Source of the DNA: Bacteroidota bacterium
GTDB lineage: Bacteria; Bacteroidota; Bacteroidia; B-17B0; Aurantibacillaceae
NCBI GenBank assembly: GCA_016708845.1
Contig: JADJFB010000019.1
Location: 1-64,000 of the forward strand
Length of the DNA stretch: 64,000 nucleotides
Direction of reading: 5' to 3'
The notes beneath the pieces were generated by a model. That model was given only the letters and a program-made list of their open reading frames with translations, was not told the DNA's origin and did not search any database. The translations under genes and the position numbers were made by a program. Below, piece after piece: positions 1-9,484 of this stretch. How positions within the stretch are numbered: the stretch's first letter is position 1; each line of letters starts with the position of its first letter.

Positions 1-511
1 TTTTTCTGAAGTCAAATTTAGGAGTTACATTCGTTATATTCTCTACTAATTCTTTTTTGCTTTTTGTTCTGGCCCAGTTTAATAAATCTGTTTGAAACGT
101 TTCGTAACCAATGCGGTGCGATAATACATCTCTAATCGTAACATGATTGGTTAAATAATCATCTTGCATTTTAAAGTAAGGCAAATACGTTTTTACTAAA
201 TCATCCAATTTCAATTTTCCGTAATGGTCTAGCAGGGCAATCGATGTTCCTGTAAATGCTTTACTATTAGAGGCAATTTGAAATTCGGTGTTTTCGGTTA
301 CTGGTGTTTTCTTAGCAACATCGGCATAACCGTATCCTTTCATCAACACTACTTTTCCATCTTTTACAATGGCAATAGCTAAGCCAGGTAAATTCCAGCG
401 AGTCATTTCGCGTTTGATATAAACATCTAAACTATCTTTTATGAAATTACCTTGAGCAAAGGATAATTGAAAAGAGATGCAAATGATGACAAAGCTAAAA
501 AGGGATTTCAT
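1..511 (-). CDS. Serine hydrolase, beta-lactamase/PBP4* family (partial)
   Basis: The gene starts at the ATG at 509-511 on the minus strand and runs off the left edge, so only about the first 170 residues are visible. Residues 1-20 form a signal peptide ending in SFAQ, so the product is exported. A Ser81-x-x-Lys84 motif inside ASNSKAF matches the catalytic SxxK of class C beta-lactamase-like serine hydrolases, and a following LSHRIG segment resembles the LLxHxSG stretch of the same family. These enzymes are usually D,D-peptidases or esterases, and the substrate cannot be told here. The third (KTG/HxG) motif lies outside the window. It is monocistronic on what is visible, and the palindromic repeat at 589-648 lies upstream. 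Confidence 0.8.
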   Translation of the reverse strand, partial: MKSLFSFVIICISFQLSFAQGNFIKDSLDVYIKREMTRWNLPGLAIAIVKDGKVVLMKGYGYADVAKKTPVTENTEFQIASNSKAFTGTSIALLDHYGKLKLDDLVKTYLPYFKMQDDYLTNHVTIRDVLSHRIGYETFQTDLLNWARTKSKKELVENITNVTPKFDFRK

Positions 512-588
512 AGAGTTTGGTTTTTGAAACCAAATTTATAAAATGATTTGGGTTTATGAGAAAAATAATTAAAAAGGATTGAGGCGGT

Positions 589-648
589 CACTTCGCCTCC
601 ACTCAGTGTCCGAAGTTTCAATCGGTGGCTGAGCGGAGCCGAAGCCAC
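589..648. repeat. Dispersed palindromic intergenic repeat, family A, copy 1
   Basis: The left part (CACTTCGCCTCCACTCAGTG, 589-608) and right part (GGTGGCTGAGCGGAGCCGAA, 624-643) form an imperfect stem-loop. The right part matches the reverse complement of 31380-31405 with about one mismatch, and the left part resembles 16278-16300. The three copies define one dispersed repeat family. This copy sits between the serine hydrolase start and the stop of the lysyl oxidase-like gene. Confidence 0.7.
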
Positions 649-654
649 AAAATA

Positions 655-3023
655 TTACTTCACTACCACCACTGGCTTAGTAGCTGACCCAGCATTAGAT
701 GATATGGTCACATAATACACCCCCGATTTGTAATCGGATAAACTAATAGTGTGATTGAATGATTCGTTTAAAACAACAGTTTCTTGATACAATAATCTTC
801 CCGAAATATCTTTAATTTCGATTAACGACTTATCTGCATTTTTAGTGAAACCTGTTAACTGAATCACATCATTTGCAGGATTTGGAATCACTGAGAAATA
901 GTGATTTTTATCGAGCATTTGCGATACACCTGTAACTAAAAAGCAATTGTTAGCTACCACTTTATTAATAGCTTCGTATGCTTTGTTTACAATTTCGATG
1001 GCACTATTGATGCAAATACTTCCAGAACCGTTAGTGTAGTAAATTCTACATAAAGGTTGAGCGTTCACATTTTTAGCAATAGATGAATCTTTAAAGGATA
1101 CACAAATAACTTTATTGCCACCAACTAAAAAATCTGGTGTTTCAGGATACACATTGGTTGGAACTAAATTCACTACATTTAAAATAGTAGCGCCGCTAAT
1201 GGTAAATTCATATCCTAAAATACGGGCCGTAGGATTTTGAATATATACATCAAAATAATTTTGAGACACATCTATATTTCCAATACTTAAAGTAGCGGTA
1301 TGATTAGGGTTTAAATTACCTCTAGGAAATAAACAATTGGTATTAATGCTTGATCCATGATTAACGCAATTAGCCATTAAAGCTGCATCCCAAACAGTAA
1401 TTGTACCAGTATTATTTAAATCATTACAACTATTGGCAGTAATACTAGTATTTAAAATTTGATTAACATAAAGTTGTCCGTCTACTATTTGTTGAGTTCC
1501 ACTATTATTCAAATCTCCCATTTTTGCTGTTCCATTACATGTACCATTACAATCTACTACAGCGTTTCCAAACTGGTTTCCTGCACAATCAGAGTATGAA
1601 GGACAAGATGCTAATAAGGTAAAACCTTTTGTCCAGATGCATTAGCCGTAATTTTAATACAAGCTTGTGCCCAGTTATTTTGGTAATTACTTTCAAAATG
1701 CCCTAAAGCATCTGCCGATTGATCCCAGTTTACTTTTGCCGCCATTACATAATTTCCCGTATCAACATCCGTAATATCAATCCATTGGCAATCTAAACCA
1801 GCACTATAAATATCTCCACACTGTTTCGAGATTCCCATATTCCCGCACGAAAATTTAGGAGTTCCTCCATCAGGGCAGCCATCAAAATCTAATACACAAA
1901 AGCCGTTTTTAAATCCAATAGGAATGGCTTGTCCGTTTGGTTTGTATAAACGGTACTCAGCATAACCTTCATAGTGTGCATGTCCGTGACAGTTGTTAGT
2001 TGTAAATTGTCCGGGATTAGTACCAGGATCTCCTATATAATAATCTTGAGTTCCTATATTTTTAATGTATGTATCAAAATTAATTACCGTTCTAACTCCG
2101 TAACCATTTAAACAACTTTCAGTTACTCTACAATCGCCTGCTCCAGCATTTACGGTTCCTAAACTTAATGAGCTAATAAATTGTGGCTGAACAATAGTTA
2201 AATCTGGCGCTGTGCATAATGGACTTGGATAATACACACAACTACCATCATCAATAGTAGCTAATGGATTATAATTACAAGCGCTATAAGTGGTACAACC
2301 AGAAATTGGTCCTTGATAGTTAATTGCAAAATTAATAGCACCAGTACAAGAATTATTATAAGACCCAACTCTTACAATATAGGTTTTTGATGTATCTAAA
2401 GCACCCGATACTTCAGATTGTAAACCACAGAAATCATCATTATATAGTATAGTACCTGTATTATTAGTAGTAAAAGGACCAGTACAATTTTCATACACCC
2501 ATAATTTTGTATCGCATGAACTTAAAGAACAAGTAGATACCGTGTACAATCCTACTTGAGCAGGTTTAAATTTATAGAAATACTCATTACCAGGAGCAGT
2601 GTAAGTGCCAGTATTTACAGCAATAGCCGTTTGGCAACTTTCACCTGGTCCGCAATTAAAATAATAGGTATAAGTCCCACCAAACTGTCCGTTATGGTTA
2701 GTTTGTAAAACATTATTCACGTATATCTGAAAACTTCCAGCGCCATAGTTGCAACAAATACCATCGCCAAATGAATCGTTAATTACAAAGGTTAAACAAC
2801 CTGTTGATGTCACACAAATTGTACTGGTAGTTGTTGTAGAATTGGTTAATACACCATTCGACATTAAAACAACGCCAAATTTGTCTTTTAATTGCCAAGT
2901 GGTTTCAGCTGCATAATTATCCGTTGTTAACACAACTTTCACTTCTATGCTACCCACAGGGCATTGACTGAAGATATTAAGAGAAACTAAAAATAAAATA
3001 AGGGTTGTAAAGATATATTTCAT
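655..3023 (-). CDS. Secreted lysyl oxidase-like protein with dockerin-like repeat and T9SS sorting domain (frameshifted)
   Basis: Two open frames (3023-1611 and 1521-655) belong to one gene. The frame of the second continues upstream without stops to about 1620 and rejoins the first if one base is added to the AAAA at 1620-1623 (plus strand). The product has a signal peptide (residues 1-19), beta-rich N-terminal modules, a CNYNPxAT-DDGSC module common in marine Bacteroidota, then a lysyl oxidase domain. That domain has the copper-binding CHGHAHYEGYAEYRLY motif, a GFKNGFCVLD segment (equivalent to GHKASFCLED in animal LOX) and DCQWIDITDVDTGNY. The Lys and Tyr that form the LTQ cofactor in animal enzymes appear conserved. 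Past the frameshift come two Asp/Asn-rich dockerin-like loops (GDLNNSGT, NDLNNTGT) and a C-terminal T9SS type A sorting domain ending in Lys. Likely an exported copper amine oxidase acting on protein lysines; the substrate is unknown. Confidence 0.8.
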
Positions 3024-3051
3024 AGGCTGTTTTTAATTTAAACAATGAGTG

Positions 3052-3059
3052 TATATTTG
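3052..3059 (+). promoter_or_regulatory. Candidate Bacteroidota -7 box (TATATTTG)
   Basis: TATATTTG fits the TAnnTTTG -7 consensus of the Bacteroidota primary sigma factor. It lies 85 bases before the dehydrogenase start at 3145, in the 121-base divergent gap with the lysyl oxidase-like gene. I see no convincing -33 TTTG at the usual spacing, so this is tentative. Confidence 0.3.
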
Positions 3060-3144
3060 TATAAAAATAAGACAAATCTGTAGAATTCCTATTTTTTTCA
3101 ATAAATAATTATACACTTTTACTAAATATTTAAACAGGCTATAT

Positions 3145-4350
3145 ATGTCAAAATTTAAAATCGGCGTTCTTCGCGAAGAAAAATCTCCACCAGATAAACG
3201 AGTTCCATTAACCCCACTAATTTGTACTGAATTACTGCGTTCTTACCCGAACTTAGAAATTGTGATTCAACCTAGTAAAATTAGATGTTATAGCGATGAA
3301 GAATATTTGGCATTTGGATTAACATTACAAGAAGATTTAAACGATTGTGATGTATTGATGGGCGTAAAAGAGGTTCCAAAAGAGAACTTGATTCCAGGAA
3401 AAAAATACTTTTTCTTTTCTCATACTATCAAAAAACAGGCTCATAATATTAAGTTAATGAAGACCTTAATTGAGAAGAAAATTCAAATGATTGACTACGA
3501 AACCTTAACCGATAAAAACCATAATCGTATTATTGGTTTTGGACGTTATGCAGGTATTGTAGGGGCTTACAATGGTATTTTAGGTTACGGACGTAAATAT
3601 GATTTATTTCAAATTAAACCAGCTAACCTTTGCCGCGACAGGGCAGAAATGGAAGAGGAATTAAAGCGCGTAAAATTACCTAACATTAAAATTGCTTTAA
3701 CAGGTGGTGGTCGTGTGGCTAATGGTGCTATCGAAACTTTATCGGCTTTAAGAATAAGAAAAGTTACTCCCGAAGAATTTTTAATGGCATCTTTCAGAGA
3801 GCCTGTATATTGTCAGTTAAATCCAAGAGATTATGTAGAACGCCCGGATGATCATAATTTTGATTTGAACGATTTCTTTAAACACCCAGAGCATTTTGTT
3901 TCTAAGTTTTCACCATTTACTAAAGCAACAGATATTTTTATTTCAGCACACTTTTGGGATCCACGTTCACCTAAAATGTTTACTACTGAGGATATGAAAG
4001 CTTCTGATTTTAAAATGAGTGTGGTAGCCGATATTACTTGTGATATTGATGGAAGTGTACCAACAACTTTAAGAGCAAGTACAATTGACAAACCTTTTTA
4101 TGGCTACAATCCCAAAACAGATAAAGAGGACGTTCCATTTAATAAGGAAACCATTTGTATTATGGCAGTTGATAATTTGCCTTGTGAATTACCTCGTGAT
4201 GCGAGTGATGATTTTGGTAAAGATTTGATGGAGCGCGTTTTACCGTTCTTATTTAAAGACGATGTTGATGCAATTATTGAACGTGCTAGCATTTGTAAGG
4301 AAGGAAAACTAACTAGCAACTTTGAGTACTTAAGTGATTACGCATACTAA
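3145..4350 (+). CDS. NAD(P)-dependent saccharopine/alanine dehydrogenase family protein
   Basis: 401 residues, starting MSKFKIGVLREEKSPPDKRVPLTP. The opening K-x-G-V-x-R-E-E-K-x-P-P-D-x-R-V-P-L is the N-terminal hallmark of the alanine dehydrogenase/transhydrogenase/saccharopine dehydrogenase superfamily (AlaDh_PNT). A nucleotide-binding loop occurs near residues 185-195 (ALTGGGRVANGAIE). It most resembles the LYS1-like branch, which interconverts saccharopine and lysine or acts on related amino acids; alanine dehydrogenase is less likely because the C-terminal half differs. The ATG is preceded by an AT-rich leader without a Shine-Dalgarno sequence. It is a single gene with no partner lysine-pathway gene nearby, so the substrate is unproven. 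Confidence 0.75.
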   Translation: MSKFKIGVLREEKSPPDKRVPLTPLICTELLRSYPNLEIVIQPSKIRCYSDEEYLAFGLTLQEDLNDCDVLMGVKEVPKENLIPGKKYFFFSHTIKKQAHNIKLMKTLIEKKIQMIDYETLTDKNHNRIIGFGRYAGIVGAYNGILGYGRKYDLFQIKPANLCRDRAEMEEELKRVKLPNIKIALTGGGRVANGAIETLSALRIRKVTPEEFLMASFREPVYCQLNPRDYVERPDDHNFDLNDFFKHPEHFVSKFSPFTKATDIFISAHFWDPRSPKMFTTEDMKASDFKMSVVADITCDIDGSVPTTLRASTIDKPFYGYNPKTDKEDVPFNKETICIMAVDNLPCELPRDASDDFGKDLMERVLPFLFKDDVDAIIERASICKEGKLTSNFEYLSDYAY

Positions 4351-4363
4351 TTACTAATACATG

Positions 4364-4405
4364 CGAATATACGAATCGTAGCACATACACAGATTCGTAT
4401 ATTCG
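4364..4405. repeat. Dispersed hairpin repeat, family B, copy 1
   Basis: Arms CGAATATACGAATC (4364-4377) and GATTCGTATATTCG (4392-4405) are a perfect 14-bp inverted repeat with a 14-base loop. The same arms and a similar loop occur at 62381-62420. It lies between two convergent genes and could also act as a transcription end, although no clear T-tract follows. Confidence 0.75.
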
Positions 4406-4445
4406 TATAAAAACGGTAATTAAAATTGGTGAAATTTATTCGGAC

Positions 4446-4730
4446 TTATTTCTTTACTAAAACAAACACGTCTTCGTTATCGCGTTTCATCAAGTATTTT
4501 TCGCGAGCAAAGGTTTCTAGGCTTTCTTTATTGGTTTGTAATTCCAGAATCTCTTTTTTATTGTTTTCTATTTCTGCAATGTAATACTCTTTCTCCGTAT
4601 TTAATTTATTGCATTTCTCAACTAATTCGAACTGAGTAAACACATCGTTCTTATCAAAATAAAGCAACCATACAATCAGGCCAATAATAACCAAAAAGTA
4701 TTTATTTTTTAATATTTTAAGAATTAGCAT
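4446..4730 (-). CDS. Septum formation initiator, FtsB/DivIC-like
   Basis: 94 residues: a short basic N-terminus, one membrane helix (about residues 11-25, FLVIIGLIVWLLYF), then a coiled coil (about 30-75, rich in Glu, Lys and Asn), then a short tail with EKYLMKRDNEDVF. This is the size and order of FtsB/DivIC proteins, which bridge FtsL and FtsQ in the divisome from the inner membrane into the periplasm. The EKYxMKRxxEDV stretch is typical of the Bacteroidota version. It is divergently transcribed from the L,D-transpeptidase at 4789, another cell-wall gene. Confidence 0.85.
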   Translation of the reverse strand: MLILKILKNKYFLVIIGLIVWLLYFDKNDVFTQFELVEKCNKLNTEKEYYIAEIENNKKEILELQTNKESLETFAREKYLMKRDNEDVFVLVKK

Positions 4731-4788
4731 TTGATAAAAACCTTAATTTTAATTGATATAAAAGTAATTTTAATATAAAACCTTTACC

Positions 4789-5550
4789 ATGCTATTAAAA
4801 AATGTTATTCATATTGGGTTGTTAGTTGTATTAACCACTTGTTTTTCGCCAGCACAGGTAAAAACTTCCACTTTTAAAGCCGCACAATTAAAATATAGCA
4901 AGGTAAAAGATGCTTATGACACCAAATGGCCAACAATAAAAGAAAGCATCAAAGCTATTTCTATTAATTCTGATAACTACGACATTTATATGCGTGCCTT
5001 TAAGCATGATAAAAAACTAGAAGTGTGGTTAAAAAATACGGATGCAACATCCTACAAATTATTTAAAACCTATGATATTTGTGCTAGCAGTGGAGATTTA
5101 GGTCCAAAACGACAAGAAGGCGACGGACAAGTACCAGAAGGATTTTATACCATTGATTTATTTAACCCAACAAGTAACTATTATTTAAGCATGCGAGTAA
5201 GCTATCCTAATACCAGCGATGTTATTTTAAAAACCAGTAAAAATGCTGGAGGTGCTATTATGATTCATGGTAATTGTGTTACTATTGGATGCTTACCAAT
5301 GACAGATGAAAAAATAAAAGAATTGTATGTGTTATGCTTAGAAGCAAAAAACAGAAATAGAATTGTAAAAGTTGATATTTTTCCAGCAAAGATGACTACT
5401 GAAAATATAAAATTTTTGGAAGCAAATTATTCAAAGGACAAACTCACCTTTTGGAATTCATTAAAACCTGCTTACGATTATTTTGAAAAAAATCATTCTA
5501 CTCGTAAAGTATTAACCGATGCAAAAGGGCATTATTCTTTTAAGGATTAG
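4789..5550 (+). CDS. L,D-transpeptidase family protein (YafK/YkuD type)
   Basis: 253 residues with an N-terminal signal sequence (about residues 1-22, ending SPAQ). The catalytic region MIHGNCVTIGCLPM contains His160 and Cys168 of the HGx(n)-S/T-x-G-C signature of YkuD-fold L,D-transpeptidases. The final position is Leu where many members have Arg, as in the YafK-like subgroup. The enzyme would work in the periplasm, forming or trimming peptidoglycan cross-links or anchoring proteins to peptidoglycan. The ATG at 4789 gives a proper signal peptide. Downstream is the large inverted repeat at 5568-5711. Confidence 0.8.
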   Translation: MLLKNVIHIGLLVVLTTCFSPAQVKTSTFKAAQLKYSKVKDAYDTKWPTIKESIKAISINSDNYDIYMRAFKHDKKLEVWLKNTDATSYKLFKTYDICASSGDLGPKRQEGDGQVPEGFYTIDLFNPTSNYYLSMRVSYPNTSDVILKTSKNAGGAIMIHGNCVTIGCLPMTDEKIKELYVLCLEAKNRNRIVKVDIFPAKMTTENIKFLEANYSKDKLTFWNSLKPAYDYFEKNHSTRKVLTDAKGHYSFKD

Positions 5551-5567
5551 GTTTCACGTTTTGTTTT

Positions 5568-5711
5568 TTAACCACATAGAAACATAGGTTTATTTTTATG
5601 TTACAGGAAGATATAGAAGCTAAGCTTTGACATAGTTATCTATGTGCAAAAATTCTATTTTTCTATATACTACTTCTCCCTCCTATATTTTCTATGTTCC
5701 TATGTGGTTAA
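5568..5711. repeat. Dispersed inverted-repeat element with ACCACATAG ends
   Basis: The 20-base ends 5568-5587 and 5692-5711 are inverted copies of each other with one mismatch (core TTAACCACATAG). They enclose about 104 bases with no coding potential. The unit resembles the element at 18492-18588, which begins TAACCGCA and ends TGCGGTTA. Such mirrored elements are frequent intergenic repeats in Bacteroidota. No transposase is present, so any mobility would be in trans. The rest of the 277-base gap holds one small hairpin, ATGCCTAAAGGCAT, near 5769-5782. Confidence 0.7.
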
Positions 5712-5827
5712 TTTTTTATTAATTTTAATTTAACGCCATAGTTCATAACCAGTAGTTTTAGTTCATAAAATGCCTAAAGGCATAACTGTTTCCTTTATAC
5801 ATTTACTCTACAAAAAACTAAAAAATT

Positions 5828-7765
5828 ATGAGCTATATTGTAGACTATTGGTGGGTAATTATTCCCATTATTTTATTAATCTCTTACAAACTAATTTTCC
5901 GTTTATTCGGAATCATTATTATCCCAGAAGATAAGATTGGATTAGTCACCAAAAAATTTGTGTTATTTGGTGCTAATAAGGAATTACCTGCGGGGCGTAT
6001 TATTGCTATTGATGGCGAAGCTGGTTTTCAAGCACAACCTCTTGCCCCAGGAATTTATTTTTGGAAATGGATTTGGCAATATGAAATTACTCAACAGTCG
6101 TTTACTGTTATTCCAGAAGGAAAAATTGGTTTAGTAGTAGCCAAAGATGGTAAACAACTAGAAACAGGTTTTATCTTAGCTCGTAAAGTAGATTGCGATT
6201 CGTTTCAAGATTCGGAAGCCTTTTTAAGAAATGGCGGACGTAAAGGTCGCCAGTCGGCTATTATTACTGCTGGTACTTACCGTATCAATACTTTCTTATT
6301 TGAAATCAGTACTTACGACATGACTCATATTAATGAGAATATGGTTGGTATTGTAACAACGATGGATGGTATGCCAATTGAAGAAGGCAACATTGCCGGT
6401 AAACAAGTATTAGGACATAATAACTTCCAAGATTGTGATGCTTTCTTAGAAGCTAATGGTAACAAAGGTTTACAGCCAGAGATTATTTTAGCAGGTTCAT
6501 ATTATTTAAATCCTTGGTTTATACAAGTGGAGCAAATTAAAATGACAGAGATTCCTATTGGTTATGTAGGTGTTGTTATTTCATATGTTGGAACAGAAGG
6601 AAAAGATTTAAGTGGCACAGAATTTAAACACGGTAACATTGTGAGTAAAGGAGAAAAAGGTGTTTGGGCCGAACCATTAGGGCCAGGTAAATATCCAGTC
6701 AATACCTTTATTATGCGTGTTGAATTAGTTCCTACTACTAACTTAGTATTAAACTGGGCCAATGCTCGTAGTGAATCTCATCAGTTAGATAAAAACTTAT
6801 CGACTATTACGGTGCGTTCAAAAGATGGTTTCCCTTTCAATTTAGATGTGTCTCAAATCATTCACATTCCAACAACGGAAGCGCCAAAAGTAATTGCACG
6901 TTTTGGTAGCATGATGAATTTAGTGGGGCAAGTATTAGAACCTACTATTGGTAACTACTTCCGTAACTCGGCTCAAGATAGTGATGTAATTGCTTTCTTA
7001 AGTACTCGTAAAGAACGCCAAGATGCTGCTAAATCAAAAATAAGTCAGGTACTAGATCAATACAATGTTAATGGTGTTGATACTTTAATTGGAGACATTG
7101 TTCCACCAGAAAGCTTAATGAAAACATTAACCGATCGTAAAATTGCAGAAGAGCAAAATACAACCTTTGAAACTCAAAAACGTGCCGAGGTAACTCGTCA
7201 GGCTTTAGAGAAAGAAACAGCGGTTGCTGATATGCAAAAAGAAATTGTAAAAGCCGATCAAGGTGTATTAATCTCTGAACGTATTGCAGATGCTGCCGTT
7301 AAGAAAGCAACAGGTGAAGCACAAAGTGTAAAGATTTCTTCTAATGCAGAAGCGGATAGATTAAAAGTAATCGCAGCGGCTGATGCAGAGAAAACAAAAT
7401 TATCAGCGAATGCAGAAGCAGAGAAAGTTAAAATGCTCGCAAATGCAAATGCAGAGAAAATATCGGTAACCGGTACAGCCGAAGCACAAAGTATTTTAGC
7501 AGTAGGTAAATCAAATGCAGAATCATACCGATTAGCAGTTGAAGCCATGGGTGGCGATAACTTCAGCCGCTTAAAAGTAACGGAAGCAATAGGTAAAGAT
7601 AAAATCAAAGTGATTCCAGATGTATTAATTACTGGTGGTAACGGCGATGGAGCAAACGGCCCGATCAGCGGATTATTAGGCTTAAAATTATTAGAAGAAG
7701 TATCAAAAAACATGGGTAAGAATGTAGAAGAGAAACCTCATACAGACCCCGATACTAAAAAATAA
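5828..7765 (+). CDS. SPFH/band 7 (flotillin-like) protein with N-terminal repeats
   Basis: 645 residues. A membrane helix at about residues 8-32 (WWVIIPIILLISY) is followed by four related modules at about 33-87, 96-160, 170-237 and 242-301. Each opens with a P-x-G/D-x-I/V-G-x-V-type strand and closes with G-x-Y-x-x-N/W. Modules 2 and 3 share FQDxxAFLxxxGxKGxQ. An SPFH domain (about 302-460) follows, then a long Ala/Glu/Lys-rich coiled coil (about 455-570), as in flotillins, and a Gly-rich tail. SPFH proteins form membrane-bound oligomeric cages and scaffold microdomains. The repeat-SPFH-coil order recalls eukaryotic major vault protein. It is a single gene, with a clear terminator behind it. 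Confidence 0.8.
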   Translation: MSYIVDYWWVIIPIILLISYKLIFRLFGIIIIPEDKIGLVTKKFVLFGANKELPAGRIIAIDGEAGFQAQPLAPGIYFWKWIWQYEITQQSFTVIPEGKIGLVVAKDGKQLETGFILARKVDCDSFQDSEAFLRNGGRKGRQSAIITAGTYRINTFLFEISTYDMTHINENMVGIVTTMDGMPIEEGNIAGKQVLGHNNFQDCDAFLEANGNKGLQPEIILAGSYYLNPWFIQVEQIKMTEIPIGYVGVVISYVGTEGKDLSGTEFKHGNIVSKGEKGVWAEPLGPGKYPVNTFIMRVELVPTTNLVLNWANARSESHQLDKNLSTITVRSKDGFPFNLDVSQIIHIPTTEAPKVIARFGSMMNLVGQVLEPTIGNYFRNSAQDSDVIAFLSTRKERQDAAKSKISQVLDQYNVNGVDTLIGDIVPPESLMKTLTDRKIAEEQNTTFETQKRAEVTRQALEKETAVADMQKEIVKADQGVLISERIADAAVKKATGEAQSVKISSNAEADRLKVIAAADAEKTKLSANAEAEKVKMLANANAEKISVTGTAEAQSILAVGKSNAESYRLAVEAMGGDNFSRLKVTEAIGKDKIKVIPDVLITGGNGDGANGPISGLLGLKLLEEVSKNMGKNVEEKPHTDPDTKK

Positions 7766-7786
7766 TTGTGCATAACATTACCATTT

Positions 7787-7815
7787 AAAAAGAGATAGCA
7801 ATATCTCTTTTTTTA
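7787..7815 (+). terminator. Intrinsic terminator after the SPFH gene
   Basis: AAAAGAGAT and ATCTCTTTT pair across a short AGCAATA-type loop and run into a T-rich tract, 20-50 bases after the stop of the SPFH gene. The next gene starts at 7829. Confidence 0.7.
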
Positions 7816-7828
7816 TTTTAGTACAATT

Positions 7829-8350
7829 ATGCCACACGACATTATTTTAGAAACCGAACGTTTAATAATAAGAGAACATGTCTTAAGTGACGCTCCGTTT
7901 TTCTTTACACTAAATTCAAATTACAATGTTGTAAAATATACTGGAGACTCTTCATTTAAAACGATTGAAGAAGCAGAAAAAATAGTTCAGTACGTCATGA
8001 ACCAATATAAAGAAAATGGATACGGACGGTGGTTAGTGGCAGAGAAGGAAACTGGAAATCCCATAGGCTGGTGCGGTTTAAAATTTCATATAGATACAAA
8101 AGAAACTGACATAGGTTACCGACTATTAGAAAGTGCCTGGGGAAAAGGTTACGCTACCGAATCGGCAAAAGCATGCATAGATTATGGATTCAAGCATTTT
8201 AATTTAAATCGAATTATTGGTGACGCCATGAAAGAGAATACTGCATCTATTAATATATTCAAAAAATTGGGAATGACCTATTTAAAAGACAGTTTGCTTG
8301 ATAATATAGAATCTGTTGTTTACGAACTAAAAAAAGAAAATTACAAATAA
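7829..8350 (+). CDS. GNAT family N-acetyltransferase (RimJ/RimL type)
   Basis: 173 residues. It opens with ETERLIIREHVLSDAPFFF, the usual start of Acetyltransf_3 (RimJ/RimL-like) proteins. The acetyl-CoA loop appears as YRLLESAWGKGYATESAKA (about residues 97-115), matching the R/Q-x-x-G-x-G/A pattern in the W-G-K-G-Y-A-T-E form. Such enzymes acetylate protein N-termini or small-molecule amines, and the substrate cannot be read from sequence. The stop is 1 base before the next start at 8352, so the two are probably co-transcribed. Confidence 0.85.
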   Translation: MPHDIILETERLIIREHVLSDAPFFFTLNSNYNVVKYTGDSSFKTIEEAEKIVQYVMNQYKENGYGRWLVAEKETGNPIGWCGLKFHIDTKETDIGYRLLESAWGKGYATESAKACIDYGFKHFNLNRIIGDAMKENTASINIFKKLGMTYLKDSLLDNIESVVYELKKENYK

Positions 8351-8351
8351 G

Positions 8352-9479
8352 ATGCGCTTAACACAACGCCTTCAATTAATCAAATTAACCGTTCTTATTG
8401 GCTTGTTAGCGTCTATTATTTTAAGCCATCCTTTATGGGCGGGAGATAGATGGTTTCCAAAAACAACATTGATAGAAGATTATTTTGGAGTGCCCTACCC
8501 TTACGATTACATTCAATTAGCAGTTTTAATTTTATTGATTGTATTTTCGTTTAGTACACAAAAAAAACTTCCTACAGTATTATTAATTATCTTTTCGGTA
8601 TACATGTGTTTTGATGATCAAAACCGTTTACAACCTTGGTTTTATAATTACATCTTAATCTTATTTGTTTTATTATTTTATAGACATCGTGTAGATGAAC
8701 CTAATAATTATACCACGGTCTTTATTTCGCTACAGTTGCTGGTGGCCTTGATTTACATCTTTAGTGGGATTCAAAAAATGAATTCTTCTTTTGTACCAGA
8801 TACTTTTGAATGGATGATTAGTGCTTTTGATACTGTCTTATCAAAACGACAGCTAGGCATCGTAACTAAATTTGGTTATGTGATTCCCTATTTTGAATTA
8901 AGTATTGGGGTATTATTACTCGTAAAGCAATTTCGCTTTATTGTTGTTCCATTAGTGATCCTAATGCATATTTTAATTTTAATCATGTTAGGTCCAACAG
9001 GTAAATCCTATAACTCCGTAGTTTGGCCTTGGAATATCATCATGATAGCATTAATACTGCTGCTATTTGCTGACGTTAAACAAGAACGCTTTTTTGATAT
9101 TTCCTTTTTATTTAAAGGCTTGAGCTTTTATATCGTGATTACTTTAATGCTCATCTTCCCTATCTTTAGTTTAAATAACCAATACGATTCGTATTTATCA
9201 AGCTCATTATATTCATCAAACTTAAATGAATGTCAGTTAATTTTAACGGACAAAGCCTATAAACGATTACCAAATGATCTTAAAGCATTTTGCACTACCA
9301 ATAAAGATCACAATGTATTATATATTAAAAAATGGGTAGAAGAAGAACTAAACGTGCCATGCGTACCTGAGTACCGAATCTTTAGAAACGCCTATCATTA
9401 TATTATTCAACTCACACAAACCGATTCGAAAGAAGTGAAGTTTAACTTTGTTGAAAGAGAGAAATTAATTGAATTTTAG
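8352..9479 (+). CDS. Integral membrane protein, HTTM/DoxX-like
   Basis: 375 residues with about eight to nine hydrophobic helices and a soluble C-terminal tail of about 100 residues. The segment IYIFSGIQKMNSSFV (about residues 130-145) resembles the Y-x-x-x-G-x-x-K-L/M-N motif of HTTM/vitamin K-dependent carboxylase-like and MauE/DoxX membrane proteins. I cannot assign a reaction. It starts 1 base after the GNAT gene stop and probably forms an operon with it. Behind it is a repeat-filled gap. Confidence 0.55.
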   Translation: MRLTQRLQLIKLTVLIGLLASIILSHPLWAGDRWFPKTTLIEDYFGVPYPYDYIQLAVLILLIVFSFSTQKKLPTVLLIIFSVYMCFDDQNRLQPWFYNYILILFVLLFYRHRVDEPNNYTTVFISLQLLVALIYIFSGIQKMNSSFVPDTFEWMISAFDTVLSKRQLGIVTKFGYVIPYFELSIGVLLLVKQFRFIVVPLVILMHILILIMLGPTGKSYNSVVWPWNIIMIALILLLFADVKQERFFDISFLFKGLSFYIVITLMLIFPIFSLNNQYDSYLSSSLYSSNLNECQLILTDKAYKRLPNDLKAFCTTNKDHNVLYIKKWVEEELNVPCVPEYRIFRNAYHYIIQLTQTDSKEVKFNFVEREKLIEF

Positions 9480-9484
9480 CAAAT

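Noticed and set aside
7258..7713. Minus-strand frame of 151 residues inside the SPFH gene
   Set aside because: It mirrors the Ala/Glu-rich coiled coil on the other strand, a common source of long antisense frames.
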